Shown: piece by piece, positions 33,311 to 46,068 of the stretch | How the letters are laid out: the number at the start of each line of letters is the position of its first letter | Numbering within the stretch: position 1 is the first letter of the stretch | Notes under the pieces: model-generated | Databases searched by the model: none | Told to the model about the DNA's origin: nothing | What the model saw: only the letters and a program-made list of their open reading frames with translations | NCBI GenBank assembly: GCA_020205615.1 | Contig: CM035173.1 | Location: forward strand, 52,270,169-52,334,168 | Reading direction: 5' to 3' | DNA: 64,000 nucleotides | DNA from: Panax quinquefolius | Lineage: Eukaryota > Streptophyta > Magnoliopsida > Apiales > Araliaceae | Program-made: the position numbers and the translations under genes

Positions 33311-35653
33311 TGTAAGACCCCAGCTTTTATAAATAAAGATGAATTTTCTATAAATATTATTTTTGAATATTATGGAATAATTTGATATAATGTTATAGTT
33401 ATGGGTAATATTTATAAATTTTGCAAAGTATGCAAGTGGTTATATTATATTCGATTGGTCGGGGAATATTTGGTTTAGCAGGAATATTCGCATACAACTA
33501 CTCAATCATTGGTGGACCCCACAATGTAATTATTGAAAATGACAAAAATATTTTATTGAAATAACGGCGGAAGTTTTCCCGTTGATACTGTTGAACTACT
33601 CGGTAGTAAAAGTACAGTAATATGTGTGGTTGCATAGTACTTACCGGTATTGATTATTGATGCTTATGTGAGAAGTCACTCGGTTTGATTCCATTATTGT
33701 CGATTAATAATATGAATTATTATAGCGATAATGACGTTTTGTTTTATTCAGTATTATTAACGTAATAAAAAGCGAAACATCTTTTATATAAAATGAGAAT
33801 ACTTTATTAAAGTTATTCTATAAATAAAATATATTATATTTTATTATACATAGTGTTTTGCATAGTGTTTTTGCATAGTGTTTGCATAGTAAAATGTTTT
33901 TATATAAATAGAATATATTATATTTTATTTAAAAGATTTTGCTTTAAATATGGACCGTCGATTAAAGTAAATCAACTGGACCGTTCATGGATTAATTACT
34001 ATGCATTCTATTTTCCTATAAATAGAAGCTTATTCCTTCATTATTTTCTTACTAATTCACCAAACTCTAGAGAGAGAAACTATAGAGAGAAAGAAGAAAA
34101 GTATTCGCTACTTCACTTTGCCAATATTCAGTTCTTCTAAGGTAGGAAATATTATTTGTTGTACCCGTAAGGGGTGTTATTCTTTTGTATTCATGAAGAG
34201 AACTTCTTTTGTTATTTCATTCTTATTTATTACATTGGAATAACTCAGATATACACGGAATCCCCTATACTTGGTGATCTTCTTCTTTTATTCCATTCGC
34301 CATTATTACGTTGGAACATCTTTATGCATGTGTTTTACACAAGGGGACTGGTTTAAATCTTTATTATTCTCGTTGGAACATCCCATGCATGTGTTTTACA
34401 GGACTGGTTGCTTTTTATCATTACATTGGAATATCCTATCATGTGTTTTACATTGGATCCGGTTCCATCTTTATTATTCTGTTGGAACATCCCTGTCGGT
34501 GTGAATTTCACCCGACTTCGGTTCCATTATTTATTATTCATTGGAATAACTCACTGTCTGCGATCTATCGCATGCATGGTGATTTCTTTTGTTATTCCAT
34601 TCTTTATTATACCCGGTTGGTTAAAACTTTGATTTCTATACTCCATGAAATTAGTAGAATATCCTTGATATTTGCGTTTCATCCAAAGATCTTTTCATGG
34701 AAATATTCTTCCGATCATTCTTGAATTTTACTCTACAAAGCGAAGATCATGTTGATGACGGTTTGGATGTTATTAGTTCTGGATAACTTAATTCTTGAAC
34801 ATGTTTTATTGAATTCTTATATCATTGTCATCATCCTCATGTTTATATATTTTTTTAAAGTCATCTGTGGCTGTAGAGCATGGATGGACTTGGTATGATT
34901 ATGACCAAGGATTATTGATTGTAATCATGACCGTAATGTTACAAATGATGTGGTAAAAGTCCTCGATTGGTAGTAGTGCATTGATGGACGAGTTGTTGGC
35001 ATGATCATGACCATTAATGAATACACAATTATTCTTGGCCCGTAGAGTGCGTGAATAATTGTGGTCGTGATACTAAAGAATATCCTTGGCCAGAAAAGTG
35101 TGGGTGATTCGATGATGTGGATTATTTATTAAAGTCGAGTCTCAAATTTATAATAAATGATGAAAAACCTTTTAAATCATAAAAGATAGTAGATTTTATT
35201 TTCTACTTGACTCTTTTAATGGATTGCTTGTTCACTGCAGATTAAACTTGATGTTTATTATATTTTATCGTTTAACAATGTTGAAGGCTATTGATAATTT
35301 ATTTCGTATTATCTTAGTCATAATATTTCTTATTGGGCTAGTTGAGCTCACCTTTCTTTCACTTTATGCTCTCTGTGAAATGAGAACATTTGGGACGAAG
35401 TCGGGAAGCGGAGTAATGGTCCGAGAGGATAGCATTAGTAGTCCTCACTATTCGTGAAATAGTGTGATAATAATTGTAATGAGGACTCCTTTTGAGTTTG
35501 TATAATATCTAGTAGACAATATTTGTATTCAAACTCACACGGTTATGTCGTATTGTACCACTACGCTTATATTAGTAAGTTGTATTTAAATTCTGTACCA
35601 TGTATCTGACTACCCAAGATGGGTGATGTATACCTAATTTTGGGGGCGTCACA
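33311..35653 (+). mobile_element. Element F: solo LTR of the Tekay (A/B) family, inserted in C leader
   Basis: Begins TGTAAGACCCCAGC and ends GGGGGCGTCACA, with a perfect 5-bp duplication acaag (33306-33310, 35654-35658). 2343 bp, shorter than B's LTR (2966 bp) because it has fewer copies of the AT-rich and hairpin minisatellites. No internal sequence remains, so it formed by LTR-LTR recombination. Open frames inside, such as 33853-34724, are LTR repeats in translation. Confidence 0.9.
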
Positions 35654-35658
35654 ACAAG

Positions 35659-36118
35659 TAATTGAAAATGGAAAGTATGAAGAGACTTTCCTCCGCGTTT
35701 GGTTTATCAGAGGTTAACCTATCTTAGGGTTACTCTCGCGGATTTTCGGCATGAAGGTTCCCAGATCATCGCAATCTACTCGACGGGAAGTTAATTTGGT
35801 CTTTCAACTGGAGCGAATCGAGTGGTGCCTTTCCGAGCCCCAGGGAATTATTCTTCCCACAGGTCCAAGAATCAAACACCACGATGGATAGCTTCTCGGT
35901 GGAGGGACCACACAACATACATTCACATACAACGTCTCTCACTGTTTATGCAAAATGATGACATGTGCGAAGCACTAATATCACAGATAGATATTTAGCA
36001 GTGCAATAATTAAGATGCATTCGTACACATTCATCAGAAATGTAAATGCAACAATCACACACAAGCATATAACAATTTTGAAAAGCTTGTAATAGCGGTT
36101 TATGCCCTCTTACTGGAG
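35659..36118 (-). other. Element C leader, part near PBS
   Basis: About 460 bp of untranslated leader. The small open frame 35946-36137 has no recognisable content. No ORF1 of the Ogre kind is present between PBS and gag. Confidence 0.6.
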
Positions 36119-36136
36119 TCCCCAACAGAGTCGCCA
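36119..36136 (-). promoter_or_regulatory. Element C primer binding site
   Basis: The minus strand reads TGGCGACTCTGTTGGGGA two bases after the LTR end. It resembles the PBS described for Ogre-type elements (complementary to a tRNA-Arg 3' end). Location and strand confirm the orientation. Confidence 0.75.
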
Positions 36137-36138
36137 CC

Positions 36139-38949
36139 TGTCAACGTCAGGATTTTTGGTGTCCCTTTTTCGTTACTTGTTCTTTGGTATTCTCATGTTA
36201 ATGTAAGATTTGTTTGAAAAAACAAGTGAAAAAGGTCCGACATGTATAATGTCGACGATTGACTTTAAGAGTCGCCAGTTGGTGTATTTAACTGGTTGCA
36301 CTAACGCAACCGAAAAGGTTAACACATTGACCTAGTGATTTGACACTGCTAAACGGGTCTGTGAAACTGAGATTCATTACGGGTTCGGGGGCTTGATTAT
36401 GCGGAGGGAAGGTGTTAGGCACCCCCCGACATCCGTGTTACCACGGTGATCGCCACTCTTCAAAGAAATTGTTATATGAATGTGTGTGTGTGTGTGGATC
36501 AATGTGCAATTTATTTGAAAGTAGTGCGAGGCCTCGTCAAGCACTATATACACAAGGTTTGAATTTTATAGAAAAATTCAGTTTTAACCAAGATATAGCA
36601 ATGAAGTTTTATAAAAGAGGTTTTTCAAACCCTGTGCTCAATAGGAATTGAGACCTTTTCATACTTCCATTTTATTAAATGTTCGACTTGTTTGCTTTTA
36701 TTTTCGAGATGCGAAGCATCCTCGAGAAAACAATATACAGCAGTGCTGAACTCCTTATGGGCATGACAGCCATCCAAGGAAACTCAAACACTGTAAAATA
36801 ATGTACAAGCTGCTTACAGCTAAAAATGTCAATCATGGGAACCGAATCTAGATTCAGTAGACTGAACCTGTGATCACATGATTCCTAGGCTCACATGATA
36901 CTATAATTTGTATGGAAAGCAGTAAGCAGTTATATATATAAAAGCTGTAAATATATATATACAGACTGGATCAACCACCACGAAGAAACTCCATGGGGGA
37001 TCGGAAATGTAAATATATAAAAGCGGTAAATATATATATATATATGAACATGATCAACCGCCACGAAGTAAACTCCATGTGGGACGAAATGTAAATAAAG
37101 TCAGAAGGTGATCAACCGCCACTTAAATAAACTCTAGTGATGTAATGTAAATAAAAGTCAGTAAAAGGCCAATAAGTAAACTCCAGTGCACTGATGAAAT
37201 GTAATATATATATATATATATACAAATATATATATAAGAAGTAAACGCACCGGATGTAAATCCAGGCTCATCGGATATGTCCGACAGCAATTATATATAT
37301 GTATATATATAAAAGCGAATAAACGCACCGGATGTAAAATCCAAGATCATCAGATATGTCTGACAGCAATTATATATAAATATATATATATATATATAAA
37401 AGCAATTAAATGCTCCAGATGTAAAATCCAGGCTCATCAGACAGAGTCTGACCATAGTTTATATATATAAGTATATATATATAAGCAGATAAACGCTCCA
37501 GACCGAAGTCTAGGCTCAATCGAGGCATAACTCGATAATGTTAGTCCATATATATGAAATATATACATATATTAGTATATATATACAGATAGAAATGAAA
37601 ACCACGAACCGAAGTCCGGGCAAACACACTCACATGACTATCAACATGTACAACAGTGTGTGATATATGAGAAAGAGGCTTTATAGAATGTAAGAAGGCT
37701 TACAGTGGGCTACCAAAGTAGACTTCTTAGACTTTAAATGGATAAACACTTAGCTCCCGCCGGATAAAAAGTAGCTATATGTGAGCTAACTAGTGTTTAA
37801 AGAAGAGGAAACACTCAAAAGATGTGTATGCGAGTAAAATGGATGTGGCTTCCTCACCTTTTTCCTTCTCTCTCTTCAAATGGGTCACCCCTCATTTTAT
37901 ATTTATAGATCGATGGCAGCGCAGTACACTGCTGCAGAGCCATGAGCTTGTACTGCGGTGGGTCGTGGTGGATCCGAGCCTCGCAGGTCCCGTCGTCTCG
38001 TAGTACATGCAGTCGTGCACTGTAATGTCCGCTCGAACTTGCAGAACTTCAATCCGAGCATCCGAACAAAGTATATCTGTACTTCTTCGGATCGCTTGTG
38101 TTGAGAGTTACGTAATGACATGGATTAGAGGTTGTACGAAGTCAGGAAGAGGGGTCTATGCCCATGGTCTTCAAGCTTCAAATTCTATCCAAAGTACTGC
38201 CACACGTAATAGTCACTCGGGATTGTCAATCCTCGGCTCTTATGGGACATTGTTGTATGTATGTATGTATGAAGTGTTGAGACGACGTGCCATTTATCGA
38301 AGGAACAAGATGATGTGTGACTCCTTGCCGGGGTTATCACCGGTTTGAGTTGAAAGTAGACGTTGCTTCGTGGTTACAAATTTGAGATTGGACCACTTGT
38401 TGGTATGCTATGATATCATCTTGTTGAGACAAGAAGATGACGTGTTGACTCCACAGGGGTTATCGCCAGTTTAAGCGGAAAGAAGACGTTGCTCGAGGTT
38501 ACATCCGAGATTGGACTGCTTGTTTGTATGCCTCACTGTTATCTGGATTGAAGCTGATTGCATGTGTTTGCAATAAGCATTTCCGGGGTTATCGCCAGAA
38601 CTGCAATGGCATCCCTTGGGGTTATCACCAAGGATGGGGTTGCTACTCGATGTTGTCTCTAGGATCGAACCGAACTCAGCGGTGTTATCGTAGAGATAGA
38701 CTGCCCTCTCCGGTGTTGTTGTCGGTCTTTTGATCCGCATATCTCGAGGTTATCTCAAGATTGGAAATGACACTCCGGTGTGTGTTAGGATTTGAGATGA
38801 TGTTCTCGGTTTTTGTGTTAAGGGTTGAGCTGAACTTCCCAGATTATCCTAAGATGGATGTAAGTTGTCTTTCAGGGTTATCTCCAAAAGACAAATCTAC
38901 CCTCTTGCAATGTTAGGAATAGGAGTGCAGAAAATTTCGAGTGTCTACA
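36139..38949 (-). repeat. Element C 5' LTR (right)
   Basis: 2811 bp, TGTCAACGTCAGGA to GAGTGTCTACA, colinear with 13501-16325. It differs by substitutions and by TA-tract and TG-tract lengths (TG repeat at 36481-36496). Retains the conserved short open frame 38007-38348 and the GGTTATC motif array. Confidence 0.9.
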
Positions 38950-39062
38950 TATATACATTTTATTTAAAATCTAATAAAATAATTAACTTTATAAAAGTAT
39001 TCTGTTTTATATAAAAAGATTTTACTGTGCAAACACTATGCAGGTACTATGCAAACACTATG
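38950..39062 (-). repeat. Element A 5' LTR, piece 2 of 3
   Basis: 113 bp between C and B: TATATACATTTTATTTAAAA to CAAACACTATG. Matches left LTR 315-410. Includes the B target copy ctatg (39058-39062). Confidence 0.9.
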
Positions 39063-42028
39063 TGTAAGACCCCAACTTTTATGAATAAAGATGAATTTTC
39101 TATAATTATCATTTTTGAATATTATGGAATGAATTTGATATAATGTTATAGTTGTGGGTAATAGTTATAAATTTTGCAAAGTACGCAAGTTGTTATATAA
39201 TATTCGATTGGTCGGGGAATATTCGTTTTAACAGGGAATATTCGTACGACTTAAGACAATCATCAGTGGACCCCACAACAAAATTATCATTTCGGATTGA
39301 GAAAACAACAAAAATATTTTATAAAAATAACGGCAGAAGTTTTATCGTTAACTGTTGAAACACCCGGTGTTAAAAGTACAGGAATACGCGTGGTTGCATA
39401 GTAGCACACGGTATTGATTATTGATGCTTACGTGAGAAGTCACTCAGTTTTATTTAATTATTGCTTTAGTAATTGTTGCATAGTATCTCACGTTAATTGA
39501 TTCAATTATTGTCGATATTTTATATATTATTAAATCAATAATTGAGACGACGAAGTTATTAATATTATTATTTGCATTATTAACGATGTCTAGAAGTTCT
39601 GCCAAGGAGAGGTTTGGTCACCTAATTGCGCGCCAATAGGGAGAAATCCTTATTGGAAAGCACCCTCTTTTCTGGGAACGACCTGGTCGATTAATAGTGT
39701 GAATTATAATAATAATGATGAAGTTTTGTTTTATTAGTATTATTAATGTAATAAAACAGAAAAGCTTTTATAAAACAGAATACTTTTATAAAGTTATTCG
39801 TTTTATTAGACTATAAATAGAATATATTATATTCTATTATGCATATTGTTTTTGCATAGTAAAATCTTTTTATATATTATAGAATACTTTTATAAAGTTA
39901 TTCGTTTTATTAGACTATAAATAGAATATATTATATTCTATTATGCATAGTGTTTTATATAGTAAAATCTTTTTATATAAAAATGAATACTTTTATAAAG
40001 TTATTCGTTTTATTAGACTATAAATAGAATATATTATATTTTATTATGCATAGTGTTTGCATAGTGTATGCATAGTATTTTACATAGTAAAATCTTTTTA
40101 TATAAAATAGAATACTTTTATAAAATTATTCGTTTTATTAGACTATAAATAGAATATATTATATTTTATTACGCATAGTGTTTTGATAAGTACTGCGATA
40201 GTGTTTTTGCATAGTAAAAATTTTTATATAAAATGTAATACTTTTATAAAGTTATTCGTTTTATTAGATTATAAATAGAATATATTATATTTTATTTAAA
40301 AGATTTTGTTTTATTAGAATATTTTATAGTAAACCGATAACTGACCGTCTGCTTAAAAGTAAATTAACTGACACGGCTTCAGAATTAGTTACTATTCAGT
40401 CCATTCTCCTATAAATAGAAGCTCATTCCTTCATTATTTCTTATTTAATTCACTAAAACTCTGTAGAGAGAAACTATAGAGAGAAAGAAGAAAAGTATTC
40501 TCGCTACTTCACTACTCCTATATCCAGTTTGTTCTAAGGTAAGGGGTATTATTTCTTTTGTATTCATGAAGAGAACTTCTGTTATTCCATTTTTTTATTC
40601 TGTTGAATAACTCGTATCATGCTGGCCTACCCTATACTTGGTGAAATTCTTCGTTATTCCATTCTTTATCATTATGTTGGAATAACTCGCTCTATGCCAA
40701 GTACCACATACATGGTGAAATTCTTTTGTTATTCCATTCTTTATTATTCATTAGAACATCCCGCTGCATGCACGTGCGCTTACGCATGACCGGTTCCGTT
40801 ATTTATTATTCTGTTGGAACATCCGCTTATGTTTAATTTTTGCTCGACACGGTTCCGTTATTTATTATTCTCGTTGGAATATCATATCGCGTACGCGTTA
40901 CGCATTTGACTGTTCCTTTATTTATTATTCCGTTGGAATAACCTATCTGTGCGGTCTATCGCATGCCTGGTGATTTCTTTTGTTATTCCATTCTTTATTA
41001 TACTCAGTTGGTTAAAGTTTTGACTTCTATATTCCATGAAATTAATGGAATATCCTTGATATATGCGCTTCATCCTGTATCTTTTCATGGAAATATTCTT
41101 CTGAGCATTCTTGAATTTTACTCTACAAAAAAGTATCATGTTGACAATTTGGACGTTATTAGTTCCTGGATAAATTAATTCTTGAACTTGTTTTATTGAA
41201 TTCTTATATCATTGTCATCATCCTCATGTTTATATTATGTTGAAAGTCATCTGTGGCCTGTAGTGCATAGATGAACTTGGTATGATTATGACCAAGGATT
41301 AATCGGTATAATCATGACTGTAATGTTACAAATGATGTGGTAAAAGTCCTCATTGGCCCGTAGTGCATTGATAGATAGTTGTTGGCATGATCATGACCAT
41401 TGATGAATACACGAATATCCTTGGCCCGTAGTGCATGGATAATTTATGGTTGTGATACTAATGAATATCTTTCGGTAGTAAAGGTGGATGATGTGGATTA
41501 TTTATTGTCGAGTCCCAGCCGATAAAAGTGATGAAAAACCTTTTAAATCATAAAAGATAGTAGATTTTATTCTCTACTTGACTCTTTTAATGGATTGTTT
41601 GTTCCGCTACAGTTAAACTTGATGTTTGTTATATTGTATCAGTTTAACACTGTTGAAGGCTAACGATAATTTATTCTGTATTATCTTAGTCATAATATTT
41701 CTTACCGGGCTAGTTGAGCTCACCCTTTTACTTTCATTGTTCTCTTCAGGAAATGAGAACGTAGCAGGGACTAGTCGGGGAACGGAGTGACGGTCCAGAT
41801 AATAGCATTAGTAGTCCTCACTATACTTTTAAATAGTGTGATAATAAATGTAATGAGGACTCAATTGAGTGTGGATATTGTCTAGATGACAATATTTGTA
41901 TTAAAACTCACAGCATATGTTTTGTCGTATTTTACACGACTGTTGTATAATTAAGTTGTATTTGAATTTTGTACCATGTATTTGGCGACTCAAGATGGGT
42001 GATGTATACCTATTTTGGGAGCATCACA
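39063..42028 (+). repeat. Element B 5' LTR
   Basis: 2966 bp from TGTAAGACCCC to GCATCACA. Contains an AT-rich tandem array (39770-40315), a probable TATA box in CCTATAAATAGAAGC near 40409, then the hairpin array (40565-41000). The open frame 40963-41178 recurs in other LTR copies but is not a known protein. Confidence 0.92.
39770..40315 (+). repeat. AT-rich ~105-125 bp tandem array in B 5' LTR
   Basis: Five copies with the core TTATTCGTTTTATTAGACTA then AATAGAATATATTATATT (near 39796, 39898, 40005, 40126, 40252). Between them are GCATAGTGTTTTGCATAGTA-type spacers. B's 3' LTR has five at 49130-49665; F has about two. Confidence 0.85.
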
Positions 42029-42029
42029 G

Positions 42030-42042
42030 TTGTTATCAAAGC
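42030..42042 (+). promoter_or_regulatory. Element B primer binding site
   Basis: TTGTTATCAAAGC just after the LTR end, a slightly mutated form of the initiator-Met PBS TGGTATCAGAGC. Confidence 0.75.
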
Positions 42043-42197
42043 TTAGGGATATGATCCCTGGCTAAGATGTGAGACAAGAACTAGGAGGGGAGAGACGGGG
42101 AATTCCTTCGCTAGTATGACCTACCTAAGTTAATTTGGTATTTAATTAGTCGGTCAGAGTATAGGGATAATATGTGATATGTTAATTAACCCTTATT

Positions 42198-42605
42198 TTG
42201 TGGAAGTATTTGAAAATAACATCCGAGAATGTTGAGAACATCAATGGAGCACAGGAGACCGTTGAGTCTCCACAGATCAATAATCAGGATAATGTGCATC
42301 AGGAAGGCGACAATCCTCAGGCAAACAACAACACGGACCAGATGATGAAAGATGGAATGTTCAGAGGCTTTATGCAATTCATGCAACATCAGGAAAGAGC
42401 GGCTCTTGTCCAAAATGCAGGTGGAAACACTGGCAACTCTCGGACGGTCACCGCGAAGCAGTTCAAGGAACTGGGACCACCGGAGTTTTTTGGAGAGCCA
42501 AAACCACTTATGGCGGAGACGTGGATAAAGCAGATCAACAAGATATTTTATGTCTTGGGATACTCCGAGGAGCAAAAGTTTCCCTTTGCCACCTTCATGT
42601 CATAA
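42198..42605 (+). pseudogene. Element B gag, N-terminal part
   Basis: 135 codons. MMKDGMFRGFMQFMQHQERA, TVTAKQFKELGPPEFFGEPK and TWIKQINKIFYVLGYSEEQK are the start of the chromovirus capsid. It ends in TAA after ATFMS. The same frame continues ([19 protein letters not shown]) into the next 688-codon frame at 42663. A single stop thus separates the two halves of gag. The Met chosen lies about 155 bp after the PBS, matching A. Confidence 0.85.
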
Positions 42606-42662
42606 GGCAGAGGTGATTCTTGGTGGGAATCTGTAAAGCGTACTCAACCTGCCTCACTGAAG

Positions 42663-44729
42663 ATGTCTTGGGAGAAGTTCCAAGAACTGTTCAACAACAA
42701 ATACTTTACCGAACGTATTCGTCACATGAAAGAGGTAGAATTCATCAAGCTGGAGCAAAACAACATGACCGTGTCGCAGTACGAAGCCAAGTTTGTCGAG
42801 TTGTCCCGGTTTGCATCCCATTTGGTTGATAATGAGGAGAGAATGACGCGAATGTTTCTAAGAGGTTTGAAACCCGAGATACGTCAATATCTTATCTCTC
42901 ATAAACTGTGTTTATATTCAGATGTTGTTAATAGGGCTCAGTTATTAGAGCGCGATAATGAGTCAACCCAACCAAAAGAGAGCAGCCGACAAAATGATAA
43001 TACTAGTGATAGTAGTCATCGAAGCGGTGACAATAAGCGTGGAGGGAATCAACATGCTAGAAATGGTAACCACTTCGGTGGTAATCATGGCCAAAACAAT
43101 AAGAATGGACATTTCAAGAAGAGAAGATTCAACAATGATGGAAAGACGTCAGCACCAGTACCCATTGTTAAGGAAGGAGAACGACCACCTATCATATGCT
43201 TCAAATGCGGAGGGGAGGGACACATCAGTCCAAACTGCACGATGTCGTCCAAAGCATGTTATAATTGTGGAAGAGAAGGTCACCTAGCCCGATTATGTCA
43301 TTCACCGAAGACAAGTTCAGCTAGGATGGAGGCACCAAAGGACGTCCCAGAAAAGTCAAAGCCAGTAGTGCAAGGGAGAGCATTTTTCGTGACCTCCCAG
43401 AAAGCAAGGAACCCGAACGAGGTCATCATGGGTAAGCTTATCATAAACTTTAGCGAAGTTTATACCTTATTTGATACCGGTTCTACCCAATCTTTTATTT
43501 CTCCTACTTGCGCTCAACGTTTAAATTTGACTCCGGAGAAATTAGACTTTGACTTATCTGTTGAAACTCCATTGGGAGAAACCTTCATTACATCCACTAT
43601 TTATAAGTCTTGTTTGGTTCAAATCGGTACCCTCACATTACCTGTCGATCTTTTTTCATTGAAAATACTTGCATTTGACGTAATTCTGGGGATTGATTGG
43701 TTAACTACCCATCATGCAAAAATTGATTATTTTCGTAAGGTTGTTAGCTTTCATATTCCTAACCAACCTATTATGCGAATTCAAGCAACCAAACCATTAA
43801 AATCAATCACTGTCATCTCAAGCCATAAAGCTATTCGTTTATTGAAAAATGGATGTCAAGCTTTCTTACCTCATATCACGGATCTAAACAAAAATACGTT
43901 AGTTTTGAATGATATTTCTATTGTTAATGAATTTCCTGACATATTCCCTAAAGAACTTCCTGGCCTACCCCTAGAGCATGAAATTGAATTTTGTATCGAC
44001 CTTGAACCCGGTACAAAACCCATTTCCAAAGCCCCATATCGAATGACTCCTATTGAACTTCAGGAGTTAAAGACCCAATCGCAGGAATTGTTAGACATCA
44101 GTCTGATTCATCCTAGTACGTCTCCTTGGGGTGCTCCTGTTCTATTCGTGAAGAAGAAAGATAGGAGTATGCGACTTTGTATTGATTATCGGGAGTTGAA
44201 CCATGTCACTATCAAAAATAGATATCCATTGCCTCACATTGATGACCTGTTTGACCAGTTGCAAGGCGCCAAATTCTTTTCAAAGATTGATCTTCGTTTT
44301 GGATATCACCAATTGAAGATTATATCCGATGACATTCCAAAGACGGCTTTCAGAACTTGGTATGGGAAATATGAATTCCTAGTCATGTCTTTTGGATTGA
44401 CTAATGCTCCTGCTGCCTTCATGGATATGATGATCCGAGTATTCAAGGATTATTTGGATCACTTTGTGGTCGTCTTTATTGATGACATCCTCATATATTC
44501 CAAAAGCCGTGAAGATCATGAGCAACACTTGAGGCTGATACTTCAAAAGCTTCGTAAATATAAGCTTTATGCCAAGTTGAAGAAATGCGAGATCTGGCTT
44601 GAGGAAGTGGCATTCCTTGGGCACGTGGTATTAAGTCATGGAATATCTGTTGACCCAGCAAAGATTGAAGCTATTCAAAGCTGGGAGCAACCTAAATCGA
44701 TGATCAAGTACGTAGCTTTCTCGGCTTAA
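42663..44729 (+). CDS. Element B Gag-protease-RT polyprotein (688 aa open frame, truncated both ends)
   Basis: One uninterrupted frame. Capsid C-terminus is residues 1-100. A basic Asn/Gly-rich spacer follows. Two CX2CX4HX4C zinc knuckles are at 179-192 ([14 protein letters not shown]) and 199-212 ([14 protein letters not shown]). Protease DTGS is at 271-274 with [10 protein letters not shown] near 345. RT spans about 455-660 with catalytic FIDD at 605-608 and [12 protein letters not shown]. The Lys-Ile-Asp-Leu motif reads [10 protein letters not shown], where RSGYHQ is usual. The frame stops at 44727 because of a compensated pair of indels; the same frame then continues as YYRRSVEGF. Proteins would act in cytoplasmic particles. 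No full polyprotein can be made without reading through two stops. Confidence 0.88.
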   Translation: MSWEKFQELFNNKYFTERIRHMKEVEFIKLEQNNMTVSQYEAKFVELSRFASHLVDNEERMTRMFLRGLKPEIRQYLISHKLCLYSDVVNRAQLLERDNESTQPKESSRQNDNTSDSSHRSGDNKRGGNQHARNGNHFGGNHGQNNKNGHFKKRRFNNDGKTSAPVPIVKEGERPPIICFKCGGEGHISPNCTMSSKACYNCGREGHLARLCHSPKTSSARMEAPKDVPEKSKPVVQGRAFFVTSQKARNPNEVIMGKLIINFSEVYTLFDTGSTQSFISPTCAQRLNLTPEKLDFDLSVETPLGETFITSTIYKSCLVQIGTLTLPVDLFSLKILAFDVILGIDWLTTHHAKIDYFRKVVSFHIPNQPIMRIQATKPLKSITVISSHKAIRLLKNGCQAFLPHITDLNKNTLVLNDISIVNEFPDIFPKELPGLPLEHEIEFCIDLEPGTKPISKAPYRMTPIELQELKTQSQELLDISLIHPSTSPWGAPVLFVKKKDRSMRLCIDYRELNHVTIKNRYPLPHIDDLFDQLQGAKFFSKIDLRFGYHQLKIISDDIPKTAFRTWYGKYEFLVMSFGLTNAPAAFMDMMIRVFKDYLDHFVVVFIDDILIYSKSREDHEQHLRLILQKLRKYKLYAKLKKCEIWLEEVAFLGHVVLSHGISVDPAKIEAIQSWEQPKSMIKYVAFSA

Positions 44730-45257
44730 TTTGGTTATTATCGGAGATCAGTAGAAGGGTTTTCTCGAATCGCTACTCCCTTAACTCAGCTGACTCAGAA
44801 AGATACAAAATTCGGTTGGAACAAGGAATGTGAGAAGAGTGTTCAAGAATTCAAGAGAAGACTCATTTTAGCACCTATTCTGACAATACCACCATCTGCT
44901 CGGAGGATTTGTCATCTACTGAGTGATGCTTCGTGCAAAGGGTTAGGATGTGTTCTCATGCAACATGGGAAAGTCATAGCCTATGCCTCTCGACAACTCA
45001 AAGAATATGAGAGGAATTATCCTACTCATGATCTAGAGTTGGCAGTCGTTGTCTTCGTACTTAAAATTTGGAGGCATTACTTGTATGGGGAGAAAGTGGA
45101 GATCTTTACGGATCATAAAAGCCTCAAATATTTCTTCACTCAAAAGGAACTCAACATGCGAAAGCGATGTTGGCTTGAACTGTTGAAAGATTATGATCAT
45201 ACCATCCAATACCATCTTGGAAAAGCAAACGAGGTAGTTGACGCATTTAGTACGTAG
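44730..45257 (+). pseudogene. Element B RNase H
   Basis: Same frame as the preceding [22 protein letters not shown] is the RT connection, then a short shifted stretch near 44890-44920, [18 protein letters not shown] (first Asp), [20 protein letters not shown] (Glu) and [20 protein letters not shown] (Asp). Stop after DAFST where A continues [10 protein letters not shown]. The metal-binding residues can be seen, so the domain itself looks intact apart from the shifted patch. Confidence 0.8.
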
Positions 45258-45777
45258 AAGATCATATGGGGGTACGAGTGCGATATTGTCAACGTAGAGG
45301 CCCATTTTGTATGAATTGCAAAGGATGGAGATAGAGATAAAGACTCCAGGGACCCACGTGATGATGGCGAATATATGAGTAGAACCGACTTTAATCGATA
45401 AAGTTAAAGCTGCTCAACCTACAGACCTGGAGCTGATGCATATGAGGAAGAAAGTACAAGAAGGTGCTATTCCGAAAGTAAGAATCGATGAAGAAGGAAT
45501 ACTTTGAGTCAACTCCAGACATTGTGTTCCTAACGATCCTGAGTTAAAGTAAAAAATCATGATGGAGGCGCATAACACACAATTTGCAATCCATCCTGGG
45601 AGTACCAAAATGTATCATGATCTTTGTCATACATTTTGGTGGGGCAATATGAAGAGAGAGATAGCGCTGTTTATCTCAAGGTGTTTAACTTGTCAATGAG
45701 TCAAGGCAGAGCATCAAGTACCAAAAAGTCCATTACAACCACTTGAAATTCCAGAATGGAAGTGGGAGCACATTACC
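45258..45777 (+). pseudogene. Element B linker and integrase zinc-binding domain, decayed
   Basis: After a frameshift, [37 protein letters not shown] (matching A's 1808-2278) and, after several stops, AHNTQFAIHPGSTKMYHDLC, HTFWWGNMKREIALFISRCL and TC. The two His and CxxC are the HHCC domain that helps position viral-type DNA ends. Stops at about 45386, 45507 and 45698. Confidence 0.75.
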
Positions 45778-46068
45778 ATGGATTTCGTTACTGGTCTTCC
45801 CAAGGTTTCTCAAGGCATAGATGCAATTTGGGTCATTGTTGATAGATTGACCAAGTCTGCTCATTTCTTACCAATACGAGAAACTTATACACTTGAACGT
45901 CTTGCTCGTATGTACATAAACGAGATTGTAAGATTGCATGGTATGCCAGTATCCATAGTTTCTGATCGAGACCCAAGATTCACTTCACGATTTTGGGTTA
46001 GTTTACAAAAAGCAATGGGCACGGATTTACGATTTAGTTCGGCATATCATCCTCAGATGGACGGATAA
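45778..46068 (+). pseudogene. Element B integrase DDE core, first part
   Basis: 96 codons starting [12 protein letters not shown] with the first catalytic Asp at residue 2. [13 protein letters not shown] carries the second Asp (residue 63). [11 protein letters not shown] is then followed by TAA where a Gln codon is expected. The catalytic Glu lies just beyond the stop (SERTIQTLEDLLR, 46069 onward). Apart from that stop the core reads well. Confidence 0.85.

Larger units (their letters stand above)
13501..38949 (-). mobile_element. Element C: Tat/Ogre-like Ty3/gypsy retrotransposon (25.4 kb with nested E and F)
   Basis: Flanked by tatat (13496-13500; 38950-38954). LTRs are 13501-16325 and 36139-38949. 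In minus orientation it has PBS, gag, protease, G-patch, RT, RNase H, a second RNase H, integrase, a long 3' region holding an antisense ORF, and PPT. The second RNase H, the antisense ORF and the size (about 17.2 kb without E and F) point to the Tat lineage. The ORF1 found upstream of gag in true Ogre elements was not seen. There are stops and frameshifts in every gene. Confidence 0.9.

Noticed and set aside
33853..34724. Cluster of overlapping open frames with repeated Phe/Tyr-rich text
   Set aside because: Translation of the hairpin and AT minisatellites of solo LTR F; not conserved in A or B.
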